Shown here: piece after piece, positions 35,554 through 44,420 of the stretch
How the letters are laid out: each line of letters opens with the position of its first letter
Position numbering within the stretch: position 1 is the stretch's first letter
DNA from: Tenacibaculum tangerinum
GTDB taxonomy: Bacteria; Bacteroidota; Bacteroidia; Flavobacteriales; Flavobacteriaceae
Direction of reading: 5' to 3'
Length of the DNA: 64,000 bases
Assembly (NCBI RefSeq): GCF_029853675.1
Contig: NZ_CP122539.1
Span: forward strand, 2,189,001-2,253,000
Program-made: the position numbers and the translations under genes
The notes under the pieces: generated by a model
The model's input: only the letters and a program-made list of their open reading frames with translations
The model's database searches: none
Told to the model about the DNA's origin: nothing

Positions 35554-36867
35554 ATGGAGTTGAGAGAAAAAATATTATCATCATACGTAGCTTTTGAAGA
35601 CAGTGTAAACATCAATTCAGATTTACATGACATAAGAGCAAAAGCCTTCCAAAATTTTGAAAAACTAGGCTTTCCAACAAAAAAACTAGAAGCTTGGAAA
35701 TACACTTCTTTAAATTCAGTTTTAAAAGAAGATTACAGCATCTTTCCAGACAGAGATGTTTCTGTGGCATTTGCTGACGTAAAGAAGTATTTCATTCACG
35801 AAATAGACAGTTATAAAATTGTATTTATTGACGGAAAATACAGCTCTTTTTTATCAACAACTACGCATGATGGAAAAGACGTTTGTTTACTATCTGCTGC
35901 CTTTTCAAAAGACAAATACAAGCCTCTTATTGAAAAATATTTTAATAAAATTGCCAAGCAAGATAATTTAACCTCACTGAATACTGCTTTTGCTACCGAA
36001 GGAGCATATATTCACATCCCTAAAAATATCGAGGTTGAAAAACCTATTCAGATAATTAATTTCACTACAGGTAAAGAGCATGCCACCATGTTACAACCTC
36101 GTAACTTAATTGTTGTAGAACAAAATGCACATGTTCAAATTATAGAACGTCACCAAAATCTTAGTAATAATGCTGTATTAACAAATTCGGTAACCGAAAT
36201 TTACGCTGATACTCATGCTACCGTAGATTATTATAAGATTCAAAATGACACTAATGAAGCTTCTTTGGTTGACAATACCTATATTGAGCAACAAAAAGAA
36301 AGTACTTGTTCTGTACATACGTTTTCTTTTGGTGGAAATATTACCCGAAACAACCTAAACTTCTACCAAAAAGGAGAACACATTAATTCTATCTTAAAAG
36401 GAATTACCATTATTGAAGGAAAACAACATGTTGACCATCATACTCTAGTAAATCATATAGAGCCTAACTGTGAAAGTCACCAAGACTACAAAGGCATTTA
36501 TGCCGATCGTTCTACAGGAGTATTTAACGGTAAAGTTATTGTTGAAAAAGAAGCACAGAAAACCAATGCATACCAACAAAACAACAATATTTTAATAAGC
36601 GACAAAGCAACCATTAATGCAAAACCTCAATTAGAAATTTTTGCTGATGATGTAAAATGCTCTCATGGTTGTACCATTGGTCAGTTAGACGATCAAGCAT
36701 TGTTTTATATGCAACAAAGGGGTATTCCTAAAAAAGAGGCCAAAGCTTTATTAATGTATGCATTTGCAAATACCGTTTTAGAAAGTGTTAAAATTCCTGA
36801 AGTAACCAAAAGAATTACCAAATTAATTGCCAATAAATTAGGTGTAAATATAGGTTTTGAATTATAA
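35554..36867 (+). CDS. sufD: Fe-S cluster assembly protein SufD
   Basis: SufB paralogue of 437 residues completing the SufBCD scaffold. An N-terminal helical domain (EKLGFPTKKLEAWKYTSLNS) is followed by the beta-helix (AYIHIPKNIEVEKPIQI, LVVEQNAHVQIIERHQ-like blocks). The closing signature is DVKCSHGCTIGQLDDQALFY with MQQRGIPKKEAKALLMYAFA. It comes after a 96-base spacer rich in near-repeats of ACTTTACAA/CTTTATAAAC. The absence of sufS after sufD is notable, since sufS commonly follows in flavobacteria. Confidence 0.96.
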   Translation: MELREKILSSYVAFEDSVNINSDLHDIRAKAFQNFEKLGFPTKKLEAWKYTSLNSVLKEDYSIFPDRDVSVAFADVKKYFIHEIDSYKIVFIDGKYSSFLSTTTHDGKDVCLLSAAFSKDKYKPLIEKYFNKIAKQDNLTSLNTAFATEGAYIHIPKNIEVEKPIQIINFTTGKEHATMLQPRNLIVVEQNAHVQIIERHQNLSNNAVLTNSVTEIYADTHATVDYYKIQNDTNEASLVDNTYIEQQKESTCSVHTFSFGGNITRNNLNFYQKGEHINSILKGITIIEGKQHVDHHTLVNHIEPNCESHQDYKGIYADRSTGVFNGKVIVEKEAQKTNAYQQNNNILISDKATINAKPQLEIFADDVKCSHGCTIGQLDDQALFYMQQRGIPKKEAKALLMYAFANTVLESVKIPEVTKRITKLIANKLGVNIGFEL

Positions 36868-36875
36868 TATGATTT

Positions 36876-36897
36876 TTTTTCTATCTTTATAGAAAAA
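36876..36897. terminator. Hairpin after sufD
   Basis: TTTTTCTAT and ATAGAAAAA form a 9-bp stem around CTTT, 9 bases after the sufD stop. It also contains TATCTTTA, close to a -7 box for the next gene, so its role is ambiguous. Confidence 0.4.
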
Positions 36898-36905
36898 CAT
36901 TTATT

Positions 36906-37109
36906 ATGAACAAAACTATTAAATCAGTATTATTAATTGCTGGTATTATAATTCTAATCTATGGAATTTATACACTTATCCAGCCAGAAGCTCAAGTTTC
37001 AATCGGAGATGTAGACTTGGTGAAAGCTCAAGACAACACCAACTCATACATAACTATTGCTGTTGGTATTATTGCTATAGCAATTAGTTCTTTAGCTGGA
37101 AAGAAATAA
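36906..37109 (+). CDS. Small two-span membrane protein (DUF3185-like)
   Basis: Protein of 67 residues with two membrane helices: VLLIAGIIILIYGIYTLI (about 8-25) and ITIAVGIIAIAISSLAG (about 49-65), separated by a polar loop (QPEAQVSIGDVDLVKAQDN). The layout and G-x-x-L-L-x-Y-G-like first helix resemble DUF3185 proteins. Function is unknown. It lies 38 bases after sufD and before a strong terminator, so it may be the last gene of the suf transcript. Confidence 0.7.
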   Translation: MNKTIKSVLLIAGIIILIYGIYTLIQPEAQVSIGDVDLVKAQDNTNSYITIAVGIIAIAISSLAGKK

Positions 37110-37130
37110 AGAGCGTATGTTTCTATTAAC

Positions 37131-37160
37131 AAAAAAAGCCACTTTTTTAAGTGGTTTTTT
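37131..37160 (+). terminator. Terminator ending the suf region
   Basis: AAAAAGCCACTT and AAGTGGTTTTTT pair around TT, followed by a T run. Confidence 0.8.
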
Positions 37161-37231
37161 TGTTAATTAACTTTTTTTTGTAATGATTAGATAAAACGTT
37201 CGTCAAAGTTGGTATACTAATTTTTTTTGAA

Positions 37232-37945
37232 ATGCGAAAAACAATTATCCTAACTTTTTTACTTCTTTTTGTAAGTATACAATCCCAAGCACAAACCGAT
37301 GTGTATAATGCGCTGCTTAAAACGTATGTTGACTCCGAAGGAAACATAGATTATAAAGGATTAAGAAAAAATCGCGCTGTTCTAGATATTTACATTAAAC
37401 ACTTAGAAAATACCATACCAAGCAATAAATGGTCGTCTAACCAAGCGAAAGCTTTTTGGATTAATGCCTACAATGCCTACACTATTAAATTAATTGTAGA
37501 TAGTTATCCCTTAAAAAAGATTACCGATATAAAACGTAAAGGAAGAAATGCTTGGAAAATTCCTTTTGCTTCGGTTGGTAAAAAACTATATTCGTTAGAT
37601 TATATTGAACACAAGATACTTCGTAGATGGCATGACGATCCAAGAATTCATGCAGCCTTAAATGCAGCCTCTAAATCTGGTCCTCGTTTCCCCAACTTTG
37701 CGTTTACTGAAAAAAATATAGAAGATAGTTTAGAAAAGCTGATGAAAAGTTTTATCAACGACCCAAGCAAAAATAAAATTTCTTTAACAAAGTTGGAAGT
37801 TTCAAAGGTGTTTCAGTGGTATCAAGAAGATTTTACGGTTCAAAATACTTTGGTAGATTATATTAACAAGTACTCAGATATTAAAGCTAATGACAATGCT
37901 GAAATTATTTACTTAGAGTACGATTGGAATTTGAATACCAAATAA
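37232..37945 (+). CDS. DUF547 domain-containing secreted protein
   Basis: Exported protein of 237 residues with a signal peptide (TFLLLFVSIQSQAQ, cut about residue 21). The rest is the DUF547 domain: AFWINAYNAYTIKLIVDSYP, SLDYIEHKILR, DPRIHAALNAASKSGP and the closing VDYINKYSD. The domain is distantly related to papain-like folds; its activity is not established. It is monocistronic, and the IS3 insertion lies 50 bases downstream. Confidence 0.88.
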   Translation: MRKTIILTFLLLFVSIQSQAQTDVYNALLKTYVDSEGNIDYKGLRKNRAVLDIYIKHLENTIPSNKWSSNQAKAFWINAYNAYTIKLIVDSYPLKKITDIKRKGRNAWKIPFASVGKKLYSLDYIEHKILRRWHDDPRIHAALNAASKSGPRFPNFAFTEKNIEDSLEKLMKSFINDPSKNKISLTKLEVSKVFQWYQEDFTVQNTLVDYINKYSDIKANDNAEIIYLEYDWNLNTK

Positions 37946-38011
37946 TATTCCCTTTTAATAAATACATATATCAATATTCCCTAAACAGAAGAAACTGTAG
38001 GCTTCCCCTTT

Positions 38012-38905
38012 TTAGGACACCTTAAAATTCGACAAATAATTATTATTTAGGTCAGATTTGATGAAGAATTTAAATTCTTCATCAAATCTAGGCATATATT
38101 CTTTAGGTGATTTGTTACCTAAAGATTGATGTAGATGATTAAAGTTGTAATCTTCTCTCCATTGATTACTTATCTTTTGAAGTTGGTAGCTATCATTAAA
38201 ATAATAAGCATCTAGTATATCCTCTCTAAAGAAGCGATTAAAACGTTCTATATATCCATTTTGCATTGGTTTACCTGGTTGTGTGTATCTAATTTCTATA
38301 AAGTTCTTTTTACACCAGTTCATAAATGTTTTTGAGATAAACTCAGGACCATTATCACATCTTACATACCTAGGTGTTCCAATTTCTTCTTTTAAATATT
38401 CTAATGTTTCTACAACCGCTCTTGCTGGATAAGAAAGTCCAGCGTTAATGGCTATTGCTTCTCTGTTACAGTCATCGATCACGTTAAAAATACGCACTTT
38501 CCTTCCATCAGTAAGCGCATCACTCATGAAATCCATACTCCAACACTCATTTAATACATTAGGTACTTCTAAGTGTTGTTCTATACGAGCAACCAAGCGT
38601 TTTTTATATTTACGCCTCAAACTAAGTTTCATTTCACGATACACTCGTAAAACACGTTTTCTGTTCCATTTTAGACCTTCACGACGAATCTTGTAATAAT
38701 ATTCATCAAAACCACGAGTAGGATAGGCTTCTGCTAGCTCACTGAGTTTATCAATAACTTCACTATCATCCCTTTTACTCTTGAACGTGTAAGTCCTACA
38801 ACTTTACAAGCACGTATTACAGGTACTAAATACTCTTTGACCAAATAGTTTACTCGAGCTCTTTTGTCGGAAGGTCTTAAAACTTTTTTGATAAGATGTC
38901 TTTTA
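38012..38905 (-). pseudogene. IS3-family transposase OrfB (DDE), with a one-base frameshift
   Basis: Reached by -1 frameshifting from orfA: DAKRHLIKKVLRPSDKRARV continues to ACKVVGLTRSRVK, where the frame breaks at 38774-38777. One extra A in the AAAA run (minus strand) would restore RVKRDDSEVIDKL. After the break the DDE core is intact: ECWSMDFMSDAL (first Asp), RCDNGPEFIS (second Asp), NGYIERFNRFFRE (Glu). The core matches the IS407 subgroup (DFMSDAL, NVIDDCNRE). Either this copy is dead or one base was lost in sequencing. Confidence 0.88.
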
Positions 38906-39146
38906 GCATCTTATTATCAAGACTTATATCCGCATACATCTGTTTGAGTCGTAGATTCTCAGCTTCTAAGTCTTTTAGACGTTTGAGTTCCTGCTTTTCC
39001 ATGCCGCCGTATTTCTTGCGCCAATAATAAAATGTACTCTTATCAATACCTAATTCTCTGGATAAATCTCCTACAGATCTTCCTTGTTCATTCTCCTTGA
39101 GAGCCTTAATGATTTGACTCTCGCTAAATTTGCTGCTTTTAATAAT
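38877..39146 (-). CDS. IS3-family OrfA (helix-turn-helix and leucine zipper)
   Basis: About 89 codons. The frame starts after an upstream stop, and the first available initiator is ATT at 39144-39146 (AUU starts are known in IS3 relatives). The peptide KSSKFSESQIIKALKENEQG then SVGDLSRELGIDKSTFYYW is the helix-turn-helix, followed by a coiled coil (LKRLKDLEAENLRLKQMYAD). It ends LSKKF-stop. The slippery heptamer A-AAA-AAG (minus strand, 38883-38889) three codons before the stop is the expected site for -1 frameshifting into orfB. Confidence 0.8.
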   Translation of the reverse strand: MIKSSKFSESQIIKALKENEQGRSVGDLSRELGIDKSTFYYWRKKYGGMEKQELKRLKDLEAENLRLKQMYADISLDNKMLKDILSKKF

Positions 39147-39213
39147 GACAGTTTGAAGTTAAAGTTAGTAAATTCGAATTTATAACTGTCCTGTTTTTCG
39201 GGAAGCCTACACC

Positions 39214-39903
39214 AGAATTCAAAAGAAATTACAATCAGAAGGCTTTGTTTATCGTATTTCCTACATTGGTAGATTAATGCAGCAAATGGGATTAAAAAGT
39301 ATTTTAAAGCAGAAACTTGTTATAACTACCCAATCAAAACACGATAATCCAGTAGCTAAAAATATACTTAATAGAGATTTTACAAGTACTCAAATAGGTC
39401 CAAAATGGGTATTTGACATTACTTATATCCCAGTAGGTCAACGTTAGAACTACTTAACAACCATTATCGATTTAGCAGATCGTAAAGTAGTGGGTTGGAC
39501 TTTGAGTGAAGATATGACCACAGAAAACACCGTGTATCCAACTTGGATTAAAGCTCGAAATACACGTGCTATTGAAAACAATCTTATTTTTCATTCCGAT
39601 AAAGGAGCCCAATACACCTCTAATAAAATAGTTCGACTATTAAATATCAATATAAAAGTAATACAAAGTATGAGTAGAAAAGGTAATTGTTGGTATAATG
39701 CATTAGCAGAATCCTTTTTTAAAACTATTAAATATGAATACCTAAATCAATATCAATTTGAAAACCATCTACATCTTTATCAGTGTTTCGAAAGATATAT
39801 ATTGTGGTATAATACAGAAAGAATACATTCAGCTTTAGGATATATGACTCCTTTGGAAATGGAAAGAAAATTAACAGAATATAAATATAAACAAGTGGCT
39901 TAG
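39214..39903 (+). pseudogene. Second IS3-family transposase remnant
   Basis: Open from RIQKKLQSEGFVYRISYIGR to a TAG at 39445-39447, where a Trp is expected (VGQR-stop-NYLTTIIDLADRK), then open to the stop at 39903. DDE residues are visible: WVFDITYIP, FHSDKGAQYTS, NALAESFFKTIKYE. The N-terminal third is missing and is replaced by the intact end of the neighbouring IS3 element, so that insertion (or an adjacent deletion it caused) truncated this copy. It belongs to a different IS3 subgroup (IS3/IS150-like) from its neighbour. Confidence 0.88.
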
Positions 39904-40036
39904 AAAAATTGTACCAAACTTAGTAGGTAGTCCACATCGTGACTATAAGGTAATAGGCTCAACTGATATTGGGTATAAGTCTTAAAAACTACTTTTTTAA
40001 TCATTCTTAAAGTTAATAACTAACTCTATCAATAAC

Positions 40037-40069
40037 AAAAAAGACTGCCTTTTCAGACAGTCTTTTTTT
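40037..40069. terminator. Terminator between the IS remnant and the cupin-like gene
   Basis: AAAAAAGACTG and CAGTCTTTTTT form an 11-bp stem around a 10-base loop. On the minus strand it terminates the cupin-like gene. The bases between 39904 and 40036 hold the likely right end of the older IS (GTACCAAACTTAGTAGG) and nothing else that I recognise. Confidence 0.8.
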
Positions 40070-40943
40070 ATGAAGCAATGGTATTATTTGCCTTATTCGT
40101 TCGAACAATAGCTTGTTCGTTTTTCCAATCAATCCATTTTTGCCCCTTCATACGACGCATCATATTATCAATCGTACGCATAATAAACACATTGTAAATA
40201 GCTTTTCCTAAATTTTTAGGGTTACGAGCAATAGCACGCAGACTCATCGAAAAACCTGGTGTTATATAACGCATATAATGCCAGTATCCTTCAGGCATAT
40301 ACAACACATTTCCATGCTCTAATTCAGCAACATACCCTTTGGCATTTTTAAGCGCAGGCCACTTCTCAAAATCAGGATTATTAAAATCAATATCTTCACG
40401 AGTAATTAAAGAATGCGGAATTTTATACAAGTACTTGTTTTGCTTTTGATCAAACAAAATACACTTCTTCTTCCCTTCAAAATGAAAGTGAAAAATGTTT
40501 GCTAAATCAATATCATAATGCATAAAAGTGTACGAATCACGCCCGCCAAAAAACAACATAGGCAAGCCTTTCATTAAACGCAAGCCAAAATCAGGAAACG
40601 TGAAATCTTTTTGCAATTGCGGCACCTCTTTTAAAATATTCCACAAGAAAATTCGGAATTTTGTAGGCTCACGTTTTAATAAATCTACATACTCACTCAT
40701 TTTCATAGTAGCATGAGGTTCGTTAAAACCATCTTTATAATCTACAGGCCTATCATCGTATAAAGGAACTGTTATATCACCCGCAACCTCTTTCATATAA
40801 TCTAAAGACCATTTGTTGTATGCTGGCCAATCTTCGATAAAACGTTCAATTACCACAGGCTTTTGTGGCTTAAAGTAATGTTTGATAAAGTCTTCTTTGG
40901 TAATGGTTTCTACTCTATCAATTGGAGAAAGATTTAATCCCAT
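40068..40943 (-). CDS. Cupin-like (JmjC-fold) domain protein
   Basis: Protein of 291 residues resembling cupin_8/JmjC Fe(II)/2-oxoglutarate hydroxylases. Typical blocks are KPVVIERFIEDWPAYNKW near the N terminus and the iron site HYDIDLANIFHFHFEG (His-x-Asp, about 141-156) with a distal His in MPEGYWHYMRY (about 218-228). The LELGDVL-like ELEHGNVLYMPEG strand precedes the last His. The substrate (protein residue or small molecule) is unknown. It is divergent from the methyltransferase gene, with a TAACTTTG box 20 bases upstream. Confidence 0.88.
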   Translation of the reverse strand: MGLNLSPIDRVETITKEDFIKHYFKPQKPVVIERFIEDWPAYNKWSLDYMKEVAGDITVPLYDDRPVDYKDGFNEPHATMKMSEYVDLLKREPTKFRIFLWNILKEVPQLQKDFTFPDFGLRLMKGLPMLFFGGRDSYTFMHYDIDLANIFHFHFEGKKKCILFDQKQNKYLYKIPHSLITREDIDFNNPDFEKWPALKNAKGYVAELEHGNVLYMPEGYWHYMRYITPGFSMSLRAIARNPKNLGKAIYNVFIMRTIDNMMRRMKGQKWIDWKNEQAIVRTNKANNTIAS

Positions 40944-40962
40944 GACTTGCTATTTAAAATGG

Positions 40963-40970
40963 CAAAGTTA
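40963..40970 (-). promoter_or_regulatory. -7 box TAACTTTG for the cupin-like gene
   Basis: CAAAGTTA on top, 20 bases before the ATG at 40943; fits TAnnTTTG. No clear -33 element. Confidence 0.4.
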
Positions 40971-41024
40971 AGAAATTGTTACGACGTTTTTATTCTTAAA
41001 TTCGTGCTATAAAGCATTAAAGAA

Positions 41025-41606
41025 ATGATAGAGTTGTCAGAAGAATTTTGGAATAATAAATATCTAACCAATAAAACAGGATGGGATTTGGGAGCAATCT
41101 CCAATCCGCTAAAAGAATATAGCAATCAATTAGCAGATAAGAACCTTAAAATTTTAATACCAGGAGGCGGAAACTCGTACGAAGCAGAATATTTATGGAA
41201 CAAAGGATTCAAGGATGTTTTTGTAGTCGATATTGCTTCAGCACCTTTACAAAGAATTCAGAATAGAGTTCCAAACTTTCCGAAAGAAAATTTGATTCAC
41301 GCTAATTTTTTCGAGCTACAAGGAACTTTTGATTTGATTATCGAACAAACTTTTTTCTGCGCTATCGACCCAAAACTACGTCAAACGTATGCCCAAAAAG
41401 CACACCAATTATTAAGAGATAAAGGAAAACTAGTTGGATTATTGTTTGATGCAGTATTAAATAAAGACCATCCACCTTTTGGAGGAAGTAAAGAAGAATA
41501 TGAAAAATATTTCACACCGTATTTTACAGGAAGTATGCAACCTTGCTACAACTCATCAGAAGGTAGAAAAGGAATGGAGTTGTTTGTTAACATGATAAAA
41601 AAATAA
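41025..41606 (+). CDS. SAM-dependent methyltransferase, thiopurine methyltransferase-like
   Basis: Protein of 193 residues with a class I Rossmann methyltransferase fold: KILIPGGGNSYEAEYLWNKG binds SAM (about 39-58), followed by VFVVDIASAP and the PPxY-like region. The pattern EFWNNKYLTNKTGWDLGAIS at the start is typical of the TPMT family in flavobacteria. The substrate is not inferable; bacterial relatives act on selenium, tellurium or thiol compounds. It is monocistronic, and a palindromic repeat follows. Confidence 0.85.
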   Translation: MIELSEEFWNNKYLTNKTGWDLGAISNPLKEYSNQLADKNLKILIPGGGNSYEAEYLWNKGFKDVFVVDIASAPLQRIQNRVPNFPKENLIHANFFELQGTFDLIIEQTFFCAIDPKLRQTYAQKAHQLLRDKGKLVGLLFDAVLNKDHPPFGGSKEEYEKYFTPYFTGSMQPCYNSSEGRKGMELFVNMIKK

Positions 41607-41631
41607 GGACATTTAAAAAATAATTGAAAAT

Positions 41632-41717
41632 CGTCATTGCGAAGGAGTTTACGACTGAAGTAATCTCATTTTCGACAAAAAAGATTACTTTTTCGAAACA
41701 TCGGAATCGCAATGACG
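41632..41717. repeat. 86-bp imperfect palindromic repeat (CGTCATTGCGA type)
   Basis: Outer arms CGTCATTGCGA (41632) and TCGCAATGACG (41707-41717) are perfect. Inner arms AAGTAATCT and AGATTACTT flank a TTTTCGAC loop. This outer motif resembles a palindromic repeat that I remember from many Bacteroidota genomes. It lies between convergent genes and may act as a terminator as well as a mobile repeat. Confidence 0.85.
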
Positions 41718-41728
41718 TTTGTAAAATA

Positions 41729-42826
41729 TTAAGCTCTTATTTCTTTCGCCTCTTTCTTTTTTTGTTCGTTACGCTCAATCTTATGGTCAGGTCTTGTCCA
41801 TTTTGGTTTCTCACCTAACGATTGGTATTGTGAGTTTTCTGCTTCAACAGATGCTCTTTGTTCATGCTTAAAGAAAGGCTTTTGCGTGTTTAAACCTAAG
41901 TCTTTAAACATTTTCATATCCTCGTCAATATCGGGGTTCGGAGTGGTTAATAATTTATCTCCTGCAAAAATTGAGTTTGCTCCGGCAAAGAAACACATTG
42001 CCTGACCTTCTCTACTCATTTGCGTTCTACCTGCTGACAAACGTACTTGAGAATCTGGTAAAACGATACGAGCAGTGGCAACCATACGAACCATTTCAAA
42101 AATGTTTATAGGTGGCTGCTCTTCTAACGGAGTACCTTCAACTGCAACTAAGGCATTGATAGGCACAGACTCAGGATGTGGAGAGAAACGAGTTAAGGTT
42201 TCTAACATTCCAGCTCTGTCTTCTAACGATTCTCCCATACCAATAATACCCCCAGAACAAACCGTTACATTGGTTTTTCGTACATTTTCAATCGTATCTA
42301 CTCTATCTTTAAAAGCACGAGTAGAAATTACATCGTCGTAATACTCTTCAGAAGTATCAATATTATGATTGTAAGCATACAAACCAGCTTCCGCTAAACG
42401 TTTTGCTTGGTTTTCGGTAACCATACCTAAGGTACAGCAAACTTCCATATCTAGTTTATTAATAGTACGTACCATTTCTAACACTTGGTCAAACTCTGGT
42501 CCGTCTTTTACATTTCTCCAAGCAGCACCCATACACACTCTTGATGAACCACCTTCTTTAGCACGTAAAGCTTGCGCCTTAACTTGGTTTACAGTCATCA
42601 AATCATTTCCTTCTATATCGGTATGGTAACGGGCTGCTTGCGGACAATATCCACAGTCTTCAGAACATCCACCAGTTTTTATAGAAATTAAGGTACTTAC
42701 TTGTACTGTATTCGGGTCATGGTATTTTCTATGTATCGTTGAAGCTTCGTACAAAAGCTCCATTAGAGGCTTATTGTATACTTGTAGAATTTCTTCTTTC
42801 GTCCAATCGTGTCTGATTTCGTTCAT
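41729..42826 (-). CDS. bioB: Biotin synthase
   Basis: Radical-SAM enzyme of 365 residues that inserts sulfur into dethiobiotin. The [4Fe-4S] ligands are Cys54, Cys58 and Cys61 in GGCSEDCGYCPQ. The YNHNIDTS and CSGGIIGMGES blocks and the [2Fe-2S] site region (RLSAGRTQMS, with Arg) are conserved. A lysine-rich tail of about 25 residues is specific to this lineage. It is preceded by a terminator at 42855-42883 that separates it from the ketosynthase gene. Confidence 0.97.
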   Translation of the reverse strand: MNEIRHDWTKEEILQVYNKPLMELLYEASTIHRKYHDPNTVQVSTLISIKTGGCSEDCGYCPQAARYHTDIEGNDLMTVNQVKAQALRAKEGGSSRVCMGAAWRNVKDGPEFDQVLEMVRTINKLDMEVCCTLGMVTENQAKRLAEAGLYAYNHNIDTSEEYYDDVISTRAFKDRVDTIENVRKTNVTVCSGGIIGMGESLEDRAGMLETLTRFSPHPESVPINALVAVEGTPLEEQPPINIFEMVRMVATARIVLPDSQVRLSAGRTQMSREGQAMCFFAGANSIFAGDKLLTTPNPDIDEDMKMFKDLGLNTQKPFFKHEQRASVEAENSQYQSLGEKPKWTRPDHKIERNEQKKKEAKEIRA

Positions 42827-42854
42827 AAATAGGTGTTGTTTGTGCGGTAAAAAT

Positions 42855-42883
42855 AAAAAATTCCGCCACGAAAGCGGAATTTT
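42855..42883 (-). terminator. Terminator between the ketosynthase gene and bioB
   Basis: AAATTCCGC and GCGGAATTT pair around CACGAAA. On the minus strand the stem is followed by a T run, so it ends ketosynthase transcripts about 45 bases past their stop, before bioB. Confidence 0.75.
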
Positions 42884-42925
42884 ATGAGTCTTATTTTTCT
42901 TCGGAAGGAGAATCGCTTTTGTCGA

Positions 42926-44113
42926 TTACTTTTGTGTGTTTTTTGCAGTAATTAAAACAGAAACGGCATTTCCACCAAAACCAACTGCATTGACCAATAT
43001 TTTGTGAAGTTTTTTTGGTTTTTGTTGAGGTGCAGCAAAAGGAACTTCAATTACTTGTTGATGTTGTAACATGAGTAGGGCCAATTCTAAACTCAACAAG
43101 CCAGAAGCACCGAATGTATGACCGAGTTTCCATTTATTAGTGGTTAAAAACGGTGTTTTTTTAGAAAACACTTTTTGAATCGCATTAATTTCTGATTGGT
43201 CTCCTTTAATAGTTCCTGGTGCATGCATTACAATCGCATCAATTTCATTTGGTGAAATAGTACCCAACGCCATTTTCATTGATTTCTGAAAACATTCAGC
43301 GTCGGTTGTTACCGAGGTGTTGTGTTGTAATATCTCTGTTGCATACCCAACCCCTTCAATAAAAGCGATGGCATTTTCTTTATTCCCTCTTTCTAAACAA
43401 AATACCGAAGCCCCTTCGCCTAAAACCATCGTGTTTTTGGTTTTAGTAAGGTCAAAAGATTTACATGGATAGTTACTATTTTCTTTCGTATACACTTTTA
43501 GCGCTTGCATTTGCGCAATGGTGAAATTGGTTAAGGAAGCTTCGCTGGCACCGATCATAAATTTTTCTGACATTCCCGATTGTAACCAAGCAATTCCATT
43601 AAGCAAAGAATGCAATCCCGTCGAACAAGTAATAGAATGTGAAATTTCTGGTCCGTTACTCTGTAAATCGTGTGCAATCCATGAAGAAATATTACCTAAA
43701 GTAGTAGTAGGAGAACTTAAGGTAGATGATTTTCTTGTTTTTAAGAACTCCTTATGGTATTTTTCAAATAGCGAGGTAGCTCCGCGAGAAGAACCGATAT
43801 TAATTCCGAAATTATCTGAAGACTTCCAGTCAGTTTGTTCCATTGCTTTTCTAGCAACAAAAAGTGTATATACAACCGAAGGGTCTAAATTTTTATACTT
43901 AGAATCAGCATTTCTTACATTTTCAATAGCAGATTTATCTTCATCGGTTAATTGTGCTACCCAAGCTTTAGAACCTTCAAATTCTTTACTACTTAAAAAA
44001 TGTTGATTGTTTAGGTAGTTTTTCCATATTGTCTCCGGAGTGCTTCCTAAGGCAGAAACTGATGCAAAAGATGTTATTGAGATAAGGTGTTGCATTTTTT
44101 TCATTTTTGTCAT
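42926..44113 (-). CDS. Beta-ketoacyl-ACP synthase (FabF-like) in the biotin cluster
   Basis: Condensing enzyme of 395 residues (thiolase fold). The Cys-His-His triad is complete: Cys163 (ITCSTGLHS), His297 (VMHAPGTIKGD) and His332 (KLGHTFGASG). The first ATG lies inside a GTCATGCTGAA-type palindrome, so the next ATG (44104) or MQHLISITS may be the real start. It is shorter and more divergent than housekeeping FabF. Its place between bioA and bioB on the same strand suggests a role in making the pimelate part of biotin; this is inference from context, since no bioC or bioH is in the window. Confidence 0.87.
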   Translation of the reverse strand: MTKMKKMQHLISITSFASVSALGSTPETIWKNYLNNQHFLSSKEFEGSKAWVAQLTDEDKSAIENVRNADSKYKNLDPSVVYTLFVARKAMEQTDWKSSDNFGINIGSSRGATSLFEKYHKEFLKTRKSSTLSSPTTTLGNISSWIAHDLQSNGPEISHSITCSTGLHSLLNGIAWLQSGMSEKFMIGASEASLTNFTIAQMQALKVYTKENSNYPCKSFDLTKTKNTMVLGEGASVFCLERGNKENAIAFIEGVGYATEILQHNTSVTTDAECFQKSMKMALGTISPNEIDAIVMHAPGTIKGDQSEINAIQKVFSKKTPFLTTNKWKLGHTFGASGLLSLELALLMLQHQQVIEVPFAAPQQKPKKLHKILVNAVGFGGNAVSVLITAKNTQK

Positions 44114-44134
44114 GCTGAATTTTATTTCAGCGTC
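44109..44134. repeat. GTCATGCTGAA-type palindrome
   Basis: GCTGAA and TTCAGC pair around TTTTAT, flanked by GTCAT and GTCAC. It overlaps the annotated start of the ketosynthase and directly follows a dead GIY-YIG gene. Confidence 0.6.
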
Positions 44135-44142
44135 ACCTAAAA

Positions 44143-44420
44143 TTAATTATCTACTGTTTTGAAAGTAGAATTTATGGTTCTTATTAGGTTTAATTTCCAT
44201 TTTTTATACTTGCTTAAGTTGCTTTTCCCTAGATATACCCTGAGTGATCTTATGAAATTCTTTAAAATAAATTACATCTTTTTAGATTAATTTTTTTTTG
44301 CTAAATTGAACCCAGTATTGTTTAATGTTTATATACGCTGCTTTTTAGATTAATTGTGGCACCAATACTAAAAGTTCCACGATACTTATTGATTATTATA
44401 TAAACATAATTTTTCCCCAG
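44143..44420 (-). pseudogene. GIY-YIG endonuclease family pseudogene
   Basis: Fragments of a GIY-YIG protein in three frames, reading leftwards: NYVYIIINKYRGTFSIGATI then NLKSSVYKH-stop; after a shift, KDVIYFKEFHKITQGISREK with QLK; after another shift, WKLNLIRTINSTFKTVDN-stop. The order and spacing match small UPF0213/GIY-YIG proteins of about 90 residues. Several stops and shifts show it is dead. The rest of the 420-base gap (44421-44534) shows nothing that I recognise. Confidence 0.85.

Larger units (their letters stand above)
37996..39211 (-). mobile_element. IS3-family insertion sequence (IS407-type) of about 1216 bp
   Basis: Ends are TGTAGGCTTCCC at 37996-38007 and its reverse complement GGGAAGCCTACA at 39200-39211, followed inward by AGGACA/TGTCCT. 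It carries orfA and orfB on the minus strand with an A6G slippery site. The flanking triplets (AAC left, CCA right) do not match, so no target duplication is visible. The right end abuts a second, older IS3-type transposase remnant. Confidence 0.9.
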
